From the NCBI GenBank assembly GCA_013151535.1, contig JAADIC010000143.1, positions 1-5,718 of the forward strand: a DNA stretch of 5,718 bases, given 5' to 3'. Made by a program: the position numbers and the translations under genes. The notes beneath the pieces are model-generated. The model worked only from the letters and a program-made list of their open reading frames with translations, did no database searches and was not told the origin of the DNA. The DNA is from Alphaproteobacteria bacterium. Lineage in GTDB: Bacteria > Pseudomonadota > Alphaproteobacteria > Rhodobacterales > Rhodobacteraceae. Shown here piece by piece: positions 1-4,959 of this stretch (position 1 is the first letter of the stretch; every line of letters begins with the position of its first letter).

Positions 1-359
1 CCGCCAAGAAATTCACGGCACTGGCCCAGCAGAACCGTGTGGCTCATGGCGGTCTTGACCTCGGCCAGCTTGGTGCCCTTAACCGCCAGCAGGTTGATAT
101 GAACCCGCACGAACGCCTCATCCACGATATGCAGGCCACTTTCGGGCAGCAGGTGGTGGATGTCGGCGACCCGCCCATAAGTCGAATTTTCTACCGGAAT
201 CATCGCCAGATCGACCGCGCCACTTCGCAGCGCCTCCATGGTGTCTTCAAAGGTTGCGCGGGGCACGGCCTCGTAATCCGGCATCGCTTCGTGGCACGCC
301 TGATGCGAGTAAGCACCGGGCTCCCCCTGAAAGGAAATTTTCTCTTTTGTCACGTTCAT
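1..359 (-). CDS. pheA: Prephenate dehydratase, N-terminal part (cut by left edge)
   Basis: Prephenate dehydratase converts prephenate to phenylpyruvate with loss of water and CO2, the committed cytoplasmic step to phenylalanine. Reading the minus strand from the ATG at 359 gives 119 whole codons before the edge, with no stop. Family signatures are clear: FQGEPGAYSHQA at residues 10-21 and the run FEDTMEALRSGAVDLAMIPVENS at about 37-59, both typical of the first half of the periplasmic-binding-protein-like catalytic fold. SHTVLLGQC follows at 106-114. The catalytic Thr-Arg-Asp motif and the C-terminal ACT domain that senses phenylalanine lie beyond the edge, since family members are about 280 residues. 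No chorismate mutase domain precedes the catalytic part, so this is a monofunctional enzyme. The start is supported by the conserved N-terminus beginning within ten residues; the ribosome binding site is weak. It is divergent from the cytochrome c gene. Confidence 0.95.
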   Translation of the reverse strand, partial: MNVTKEKISFQGEPGAYSHQACHEAMPDYEAVPRATFEDTMEALRSGAVDLAMIPVENSTYGRVADIHHLLPESGLHIVDEAFVRVHINLLAVKGTKLAEVKTAMSHTVLLGQCREFLG

Positions 360-500
360 GGCCCAATCCGGGGTAATTGCTGCAATTTGGTCGTTTCGTC
401 GCGGCTTCTACATCTTGCAACTTCTTAAGGGAAGCGTTTAGAAAGGCACAGTTTTTCACAGACTGGCGGCATCACGTCGCCCCCTTAAGGTAGGAAAGCC
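360..500. promoter_or_regulatory. Divergent intergenic region between pheA and the cytochrome c gene
   Basis: This 141-bp gap must hold the start signals of pheA (leftward), and those of the cytochrome gene (rightward) unless its promoter lies further upstream. The stretch from about 372 to 445 is richer in A and T than the flanking genes. It contains a perfect palindrome, AATTGC-T-GCAATT, at 375-387, and a TTGCAA hexamer at 415-420 that could be a -35 element for rightward transcription, although no good -10 follows (TTTAGA at 437-442 is poor). The ribosome binding site of the cytochrome gene is AAGGTAGGA at 487-495, five bases from the ATG at 501, which favours that ATG over the in-frame ATG at 513. 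No exact promoter can be assigned by eye. Confidence 0.5.
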
Positions 501-1019
501 ATGTTTGATACCATGACGATCACCAAAGTTGGCGGTGCACTTGCGGGCGCATTGCTGATTTTTCTTCTTCTCAACTGGGCCTCGGACCTCATCTATTCCA
601 CCGGGAGCGAACATGCCGCCGAAGTCGCCTATCTGATCGAAGTTGAAGGTGACGCCCCCGCAGACGAGGCCACCCCGGCCGAGACTGTTGACGTCGCCGC
701 AATGGTTGCTGCGGGTGATGTGACCAAGGGGCAGAAAGTATTTGGCAAATGCAAAGCCTGCCACAAGATCGGTGCAGGCCAGAATGCGGCCGGCCCGTCC
801 CTGTTCGCCATCGTTGGTAAAGACGTGGCCAGCGCTGATGGGTTTGGCTATTCCAGTGCGCTTTCGGCGGTTGACGGCAACTGGACCGTGGAAAAGCTGA
901 ACGAATTTCTGACCAAGCCTAAGGCAATGGTGCCCGGCACCAAAATGGGTTTTGCCGGTTTGAAGAAAGACGCCGACCGCGCCAACCTGATCGCCTATTT
1001 GCAGACCCTGGGCAACTGA
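501..1019 (+). CDS. cycM: Membrane-anchored class I cytochrome c (CycM / c552 / cy type)
   Basis: This 172-residue protein is a monohaem c-type cytochrome held to the periplasmic face of the inner membrane by an uncleaved N-terminal helix. The hydrophobic segment is at about residues 10-28, followed by an acidic Ala/Pro-rich linker at about 45-75 that acts as a tether. The haem site is CKACH at 84-88 (Cys84, Cys87, axial His88). AAGPSLFAIVGK follows at 96-107, Trp128 matches the conserved Trp of the fold, and PGTKMGF at 145-151 supplies the distal ligand Met149. The C-terminal helix ends in LIAYLQTL. Length and layout match the membrane-anchored cytochromes of Paracoccus (c552), Rhodobacter (cy) and Bradyrhizobium (CycM), which carry electrons from the bc1 complex to terminal oxidase. 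The symbol is by similarity; cycY would be used in Rhodobacter. The start at 501 has a good ribosome binding site at 487-495. Confidence 0.93.
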   Translation: MFDTMTITKVGGALAGALLIFLLLNWASDLIYSTGSEHAAEVAYLIEVEGDAPADEATPAETVDVAAMVAAGDVTKGQKVFGKCKACHKIGAGQNAAGPSLFAIVGKDVASADGFGYSSALSAVDGNWTVEKLNEFLTKPKAMVPGTKMGFAGLKKDADRANLIAYLQTLGN

Positions 1020-1033
1020 CCCGCCAAAACAGC

Positions 1034-1074
1034 ACCCGGCCTTCACAACTATTTCAGTTGTAAGGCCGTCGGGT
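1034..1074 (+). terminator. Hairpin after the cytochrome c gene, possible intrinsic terminator
   Basis: An imperfect stem-loop starts 14 bases after the cytochrome stop codon. ACCCGGCCTT (1034-1043) pairs with AAGGC (1062-1066) and CGGGT (1070-1074) around a three-base bulge. The inner ACAACT (1045-1050) pairs with AGTTGT (1056-1061) around a five-base loop, with C1044 bulged. The following TTCTCAATAGTTTTC has only a loose T-rich character, so this may be a weak terminator or an mRNA 3'-end stabiliser. It separates the cytochrome from the DUF3105 gene. Confidence 0.5.
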
Positions 1075-1130
1075 TCTCAATAGTTTTCAACGAATTGCGG
1101 CTGGTCAAATGTGGCCCGCCGCTTTTTGTC

Positions 1131-1137
1131 AGGGGGG
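1131..1137 (+). promoter_or_regulatory. Ribosome binding site that sets the DUF3105 start
   Basis: AGGGGGG lies three bases before the ATG at 1141. The frame is also open from a GTG at 1111, but that codon has no purine-rich site before it. The ATG at 1141 gives a usual N-terminus, MPKSKKRK, followed by a membrane helix, so it is preferred. Confidence 0.75.
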
Positions 1138-1140
1138 ATC

Positions 1141-1779
1141 ATGCCTAAATCGAAAAAGCGCAAAAACAATTCCGGGGCCAGATCAAACGGGCCCGGCTAC
1201 GGCGCGAATATCGGCAAAGCCAGCGGAAAAACCAATCTGATCGCCGCTGGTGTGGCGGTTTTGGCGGTTGGGGCTGGCGGGTTTTACTGGTGGAACAGCA
1301 ACCAGAGCGCAAACGGGATCGAAGCCGAAGTGATCGCTTTGGCCGAAGATGGCCAAGCCAAGCTCGACAATGTGCGCACCATCAAGGCCCAAGGCGACGA
1401 GCATTTGGGCATCGGGCAGACAAAAAACTATGTCGAGCCGTTCCCGACCTCGGGCGATCACGCCAGTTCCAGCATCAATGCCGGTTTTTACAAGCGCGAA
1501 ATGCCCAAGATAAATCTGGTTCATAATCTGGAGCACGGCAATATCGTGATCTATTACGACGTTCCGGGCGAGGCGGCGATATCCCGGCTGAAGGCCTGGA
1601 CTACACGCTATACCGGCGGCATGGACGGGGTGGTTGCGGTGCCATCTCCCGGCCTTGGCGAAACTGTTGTGCTGACCGCATGGACGAAACTGATGCGCCT
1701 TGAAACCTTCGACGAAGCCGCCGCCGCTGCCTTCATGGATGCCTATCGCGGGCGCGGGCCGGAGGGAAGGGTGCGCTGA
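1141..1779 (+). CDS. DUF3105 family protein, single-pass membrane anchored, function unknown
   Basis: A 212-residue protein recognised as DUF3105 by its motif order. The basic, Gly/Asn-rich N-terminus (1-31, beginning MPKSKKRK) should be cytoplasmic. One membrane helix at about 32-50 follows, and the rest should be periplasmic. Conserved blocks are DEHLGIGQ (86-93), PFPTSGDH (100-107), a Gly-x-Tyr near 115-117, VHNLEHGNIVIYY (127-139), VVLTAWTK (176-183) and the C-terminal AYRGRGPE (201-208). The histidines at 88, 107, 128 and 132, with Glu131, are the obvious candidates for a metal or active site, but this is inference, as I know of no established biochemical role for the family. The gene lies between a cytochrome c gene and an ABC importer operon, with a possible terminator before it and its own strong ribosome binding site, so it may be a separate transcription unit. 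Start at 1141 chosen over the GTG at 1111. Confidence 0.85.
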   Translation: MPKSKKRKNNSGARSNGPGYGANIGKASGKTNLIAAGVAVLAVGAGGFYWWNSNQSANGIEAEVIALAEDGQAKLDNVRTIKAQGDEHLGIGQTKNYVEPFPTSGDHASSSINAGFYKREMPKINLVHNLEHGNIVIYYDVPGEAAISRLKAWTTRYTGGMDGVVAVPSPGLGETVVLTAWTKLMRLETFDEAAAAAFMDAYRGRGPEGRVR

Positions 1780-1799
1780 AATCAGGTGGTGATTGCCCG

Positions 1800-1819
1800 A
1801 AAAAGCCGGATTTTCCGGC
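1800..1819 (-). terminator. GC-rich hairpin with a T tract when read on the minus strand
   Basis: GCCGGA (1805-1810) and TCCGGC (1814-1819) form a perfect six-base-pair stem with a three-base loop, starting 25 bases after the DUF3105 stop. On the plus strand no U tract follows. On the minus strand the stem is followed at once by five T (complement of A1800-A1804), the layout of an intrinsic terminator. It may block antisense transcription, or simply protect the 3' end of the DUF3105 mRNA. Confidence 0.35.
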
Positions 1820-1830
1820 ATATTCCCGCC

Positions 1831-1944
1831 ATGTTACGATTTTACACGCAATCGCGTCTTGCATGTTAACAGCGGCAACTTTTACCTTAATGTTAATCAA
1901 ATTGTGTCTATCGTCGCGCAAAAGCGGTATGTCAGAGCAAAACC
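1831..1944 (+). promoter_or_regulatory. AT-rich region upstream of yejA, probable operon promoter
   Basis: The gap between the DUF3105 gene and yejA turns clearly AT-rich between about 1836 and 1912, unlike the flanking coding DNA. ATGTTA occurs three times, at 1831, 1863 and 1890, the last two extended to ATGTTAA. GTTAAC at 1865-1870 is a short palindrome. TTGCAT at 1859-1864 with a weak -10-like TTACCT after 17 bases is one possible promoter; TTAACA at 1866-1871 with TAATGT at 1888-1893 is another. Neither is convincing, so the region rather than an exact site is called. Confidence 0.45.
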
Positions 1945-1950
1945 GGAGGA
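1945..1950 (+). promoter_or_regulatory. Strong ribosome binding site that sets the yejA start
   Basis: GGAGGA lies four bases before the ATG at 1955. The same frame is open further upstream from an ATG at 1793, but that would add 54 residues read from the AT-rich promoter region and would put the export signal far from the N-terminus. The site therefore fixes the start at 1955. Confidence 0.85.
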
Positions 1951-1954
1951 TTTC

Positions 1955-3850
1955 ATGCAGCGCAGTCAACCCGTCGCAATCGTTAAACCTGTTGAACATA
2001 CCCAGACCAACATTGGCCGGATGGCCGCTTTTTCGCTGCTGTTATTGGGCGCATTGCTGTTTGCACTGGCCACGAATGCGCAGGAAAAAATCATCAAATC
2101 CCACGGTATTTCAACCTTTGGCGATCTGAAATATCCGGCGGGTTTTGAACAATACGACTATGTGAACCCGGATGCCCCCAAGGGTGGCGAGTTTTCGACT
2201 TGGGCCTTTGGCAGCTTTGACAGCCTGACGCCTTACATCCTGAAAGGCCAGCCCGCGGCCCTGTCGACAATCTTTTACGAATCCCTGATGGAAGGCACGC
2301 TGGACGAACCGGATTCGATGTATGGTCTGGTGGCAGAAAGCATCGAATACCCCGAAAACCGCCAATGGGCGATTTTCAACATGCGCCCCGAGGCGAAGTT
2401 TTCCGATGGCTCGCCTCTGACCGCCGAGGATGTGGTTTTTTCGTTCAACATCCTGTTTGAAAAGGGCAGCCCGGTGTTTCGGGTGATCCTTAGTGACATC
2501 GCGCGCGTCCAAGCGCTGGACACTTACCGGGTGAAATACACCTTCCGCGAGGGCGCAAATACCCGCGAATTGCCGATGACGGCGGCGGGCCTGCCGATCT
2601 TTTCCAAGGCCTATTACGCGGATCGCGATTTTGAAGAATCCTCGCTTGAGGCACCACTTGGCTCGGGCCTTTATGTGCTCGACAAGGTTATTCCCGGCCA
2701 GACCGTCGTTTATAAACGGCGGGATGATTACTGGGGCAAAGATTTGCCGATCAATGTCGGGCGCTCGAATTTTGCCCGCCTGCGGATTGAATATTACTCC
2801 GACACTACGGCGGCTTTTGAAGGCTTCAAAGGCGGGTCTTACAACTTCCGGCAAGAGAATTTTTCCAAGCTCTGGAACACCGCTTATGATTTTCCGGCGA
2901 TCCAGAAAGGCTGGGTCAAGCGCGAGCTGATCTCGGACCAGAACCCGTCAGGCGCGCAGGGCTTCTGGCTGAACCTGCGGCGCGACAAGTTCAAAGACCC
3001 GCGCGTGCGCGAAGCCATTGGTATGGTGTTCAACTTTGAATGGTCGAATGACGCGCTGTTTTTTGGCAGCTACAAGCGCACCGACAGTTTCTGGGAAAAT
3101 TCCAGCCTTCAGGCCAATGGCCTGCCGTCCGAGGCCGAACTGGCCCTGCTGGAACCCCTGCGCGCCGATCTGCCCGCAGCGGTGTTCACTGAGCCTGCTT
3201 TCACCCCCGCCGTGTCCAAGCCCAGAAAACTGGATCGCGCCACATTGAGGCGCGCCGGTGAATTGCTGGATGCGGCCGGCTGGATTGTCGTGGACGGATT
3301 GCGCCAGAATGCGGCGGGCGAGACGCTGCGCATTGAAATCCTGAACGACAGTTCCTCGTTTGAACGCATCATCAACCCCTATGTCGAAAACCTGATCCGC
3401 CTTGGTGTCGATGCCAACCTCAACAATGTTGACCCGGCCCAGCAGACCGAACGCGAAAAGAGTTTCGAGTTTGACATCGTGGTGCGGCGCTATGTGATGA
3501 ACCTGACGCCGGGGGTCGAGTTGCGCGGTTATTTCTCGTCCAAATCGGCGAATACCAAAGGCTCGCGCAATATTGCCGGTGTGGCCAATCCGGCGGTGGA
3601 TGCGCTGATCGAGGTGATCGAAAGCGCCACAAGTCGCGAATCGCTGAACGTGGCCGTATCCGCCCTTGATCGCAGCTTGCGGGCCATGCATATCTGGGTG
3701 CCGCAATGGTATGTTCCGGCCAATCGCATTGCCTATCTCGATGTGTTCGGACGCCCCGAAACCCTGCCGCCCTATTCCATGGGCGAGATGGATATCTGGT
3801 GGTATGACATGGATAAAGCAGCCCGGCTGAAAGCCGCAGGCGCACTCTGA
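1955..3850 (+). CDS. yejA: ABC importer periplasmic substrate-binding protein, YejA-like (SBP_bac_5 family)
   Basis: This 631-residue protein is the periplasmic receptor of a Yej-type importer for peptides or microcin C-like compounds. An export signal is visible: a long N-region (1-23, with Arg22), a hydrophobic core at about 24-39, and a likely cleavage in ALATNAQEK, so the mature protein starts near residue 43. The YejA-type mature start SHGISTFGDLKYP (49-61) and DYVNPDAPKGGEF (68-80) follow, then FDSLTPYILKG (88-98). The SBP_bac_5 core includes AKFSDGSPLTAEDVVFSF (147-164), GSGLYVL (236-242) and DPRVREAIGMVFNFEW (348-363). YFSSK (526-530), NPAVDALI (545-552) and PQWYVPANRIAY (583-594) are further characteristic parts. 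Mature length of about 590 is normal for YejA and longer than for OppA/DppA types. The start at 1955 has a strong GGAGGA site. It is the first gene of an operon with yejB and yejE. The true substrate cannot be told from sequence. Confidence 0.93.
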   Translation: MQRSQPVAIVKPVEHTQTNIGRMAAFSLLLLGALLFALATNAQEKIIKSHGISTFGDLKYPAGFEQYDYVNPDAPKGGEFSTWAFGSFDSLTPYILKGQPAALSTIFYESLMEGTLDEPDSMYGLVAESIEYPENRQWAIFNMRPEAKFSDGSPLTAEDVVFSFNILFEKGSPVFRVILSDIARVQALDTYRVKYTFREGANTRELPMTAAGLPIFSKAYYADRDFEESSLEAPLGSGLYVLDKVIPGQTVVYKRRDDYWGKDLPINVGRSNFARLRIEYYSDTTAAFEGFKGGSYNFRQENFSKLWNTAYDFPAIQKGWVKRELISDQNPSGAQGFWLNLRRDKFKDPRVREAIGMVFNFEWSNDALFFGSYKRTDSFWENSSLQANGLPSEAELALLEPLRADLPAAVFTEPAFTPAVSKPRKLDRATLRRAGELLDAAGWIVVDGLRQNAAGETLRIEILNDSSSFERIINPYVENLIRLGVDANLNNVDPAQQTEREKSFEFDIVVRRYVMNLTPGVELRGYFSSKSANTKGSRNIAGVANPAVDALIEVIESATSRESLNVAVSALDRSLRAMHIWVPQWYVPANRIAYLDVFGRPETLPPYSMGEMDIWWYDMDKAARLKAAGAL

Positions 3851-3870
3851 TCTAGGGGCCGATCCCGCTT

Positions 3871-4959
3871 ATGGGCGCATATATCATCCGTCGGATACTG
3901 CTGATGATCCCCACCTTGCTGGGGATCATGCTGGTCAACTTTGCGCTGGTGCAATTCGTGCCGGGCGGCCCGATCGAACAAATCCTCAGCCAGTTGGACG
4001 AGGCCACCAGCGCCACCGATCGCATCGCGGGTGGTGGTTCCGAAGTCGGTGGTTCTGGCGGCGCAACTTCGGGGTCTGATTATCAGGGGGCCAAGGGCCT
4101 GCCCGAGGATTTCATCAAGGATCTGGAGAAACAGTTCGGCTTTGACAAACCACCGCTGGAACGGTTCTTCCTGATGATGACCAATTATCTGAAATTCGAT
4201 TTCGGCGAGAGTTATTTCCGCTCGATTTCGGTTGTCGATCTGGTGATCGAAAAAATGCCGGTCAGTATCACGCTGGGCCTGTGGTCAACCTTGCTGGCCT
4301 ATATGATCTCGATCCCGCTGGGCATCAAAAAGGCGGTGTCGGACGGCTCGCGCTTTGATACCGGCACGTCCGTGGCGATCATCGTCGCCTACGCGATCCC
4401 CAGTTTTCTGTTTGCGATCCTGTTGATGGTGGTGTTTGCGGGTGGCTCGTATTACAAAATCTTCCCGCTGCGCGGCCTCTATTCGGAAAATTTCGATAGT
4501 CTTAGCACCTTCGCGCAAATCCGCGATTACCTCTGGCATATCGCCCTGCCGGTCACGGCTGTCACCATCGGGTCGTTCGCCACCCTGACCCTGCTGACAA
4601 AAAACTCGTTTCTGGATGAGATCAAGAAACAATATGTAATCACCGCCCGCGCCAAGGGCCTGTCCGAAGGCCGGGTGTTTTACGGCCATGTGTTCCGTAA
4701 CGCCATGCTGATCGTGGTCGCCGGATTTCCCGGCGCGTTCATCGGTGTCTTCTTTGGCTCAAGCCTGATTATCGAGGTGGTGTTCTCGCTTGATGGCCTC
4801 GGTCGACTGGCGTTCGAGGCGGCGGTCAACCGCGATTACCCCGTGCTGTTTGGCACGCTTTATGTGTTCGGCCTGCTGGGGCTGGTGGTGCAATTGATAA
4901 CCGATCTGACCTATACGCTGGTCGACCCGCGCATTGATTTTGAAAGCCGCAACGCATGA
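3871..4959 (+). CDS. yejB: ABC importer permease, YejB-like (BPD_transp_1 family)
   Basis: This 362-residue inner-membrane protein is one of two channel subunits of the importer. The N-terminus MGAYIIRRILLMIPTLLGIM is typical of YejB and gives the first membrane helix (about 9-30), ending in QFVPGGPIEQ. A periplasmic loop with a Gly/Ser-rich run at about 54-69 follows, then YQGAKGLPEDFI and FGFDKPPLERF. PVSITLGLWSTLLAY (130-144) opens the permease core. The cytoplasmic EAA-type coupling loop that meets the ATPase is ARAKGLSEGRVFYGHVFRNAML (259-280). The protein closes with YTLVDPRIDFE, as in E. coli YejB, with similar length. It starts 20 bases after yejA. The only purine-rich site, AGGGG at 3854-3858, is 12 bases from the ATG, further than ideal, and a perfect 10-bp hairpin lies just inside the gene, so it may be translated less than yejA. 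It overlaps yejE by ATGA. Confidence 0.95.
   Translation: MGAYIIRRILLMIPTLLGIMLVNFALVQFVPGGPIEQILSQLDEATSATDRIAGGGSEVGGSGGATSGSDYQGAKGLPEDFIKDLEKQFGFDKPPLERFFLMMTNYLKFDFGESYFRSISVVDLVIEKMPVSITLGLWSTLLAYMISIPLGIKKAVSDGSRFDTGTSVAIIVAYAIPSFLFAILLMVVFAGGSYYKIFPLRGLYSENFDSLSTFAQIRDYLWHIALPVTAVTIGSFATLTLLTKNSFLDEIKKQYVITARAKGLSEGRVFYGHVFRNAMLIVVAGFPGAFIGVFFGSSLIIEVVFSLDGLGRLAFEAAVNRDYPVLFGTLYVFGLLGLVVQLITDLTYTLVDPRIDFESRNA
3904..3929 (+). repeat. Perfect 10-bp inverted repeat inside the 5' end of yejB
   Basis: ATGATCCCCA (3904-3913) and TGGGGATCAT (3920-3929) are exact reverse complements with a six-base loop CCTTGC. In the mRNA this would be a stable stem-loop starting 34 bases into yejB. It encodes the conserved MIPTLLGIM part of the first helix, so it could be a by-product of coding. 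Confidence 0.8.

Noticed and set aside
39..428. Plus-strand open frame of 129 codons over the left end
   Set aside because: It lies antisense to pheA, whose minus-strand translation shows clear prephenate dehydratase motifs, and its own translation resembles no family I recognise.
788..795. GGCCGGCC palindrome in the cytochrome gene
   Set aside because: A short GC-rich palindrome in coding DNA (Ala-Gly codons) is expected by chance and has no regulatory context.
456..1046. Minus-strand open frame of 196 codons opposite the cytochrome gene
   Set aside because: It mirrors a gene with an unambiguous CxxCH haem site and Met ligand; long antisense frames are common in GC-rich codon usage.
1111..1140. 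GTG at 1111 as the start of the DUF3105 gene
   Set aside because: No purine-rich site precedes it, whereas the ATG at 1141 has AGGGGGG just upstream.
1865..1900. CtrA-type site (TTAA-N7-TTAA) in the yejA upstream region
   Set aside because: Several TTAA half-sites occur, but no pair has the seven-base spacing.
1863..2129. Possible upstream reading frame of 88 codons overlapping the yejA start in another frame
   Set aside because: It has no ribosome binding site before its ATG, and its translation runs out of frame through the yejA signal peptide, with no leader-peptide features.
2111..2854. Minus-strand open frame of 247 codons within yejA
   Set aside because: It is fully antisense to a recognised substrate-binding protein, and its translation has no recognisable domain.
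2948..3706. Minus-strand open frame of 252 codons within yejA
   Set aside because: Long, but antisense to conserved SBP_bac_5 coding sequence and without recognisable motifs; a codon-bias shadow.
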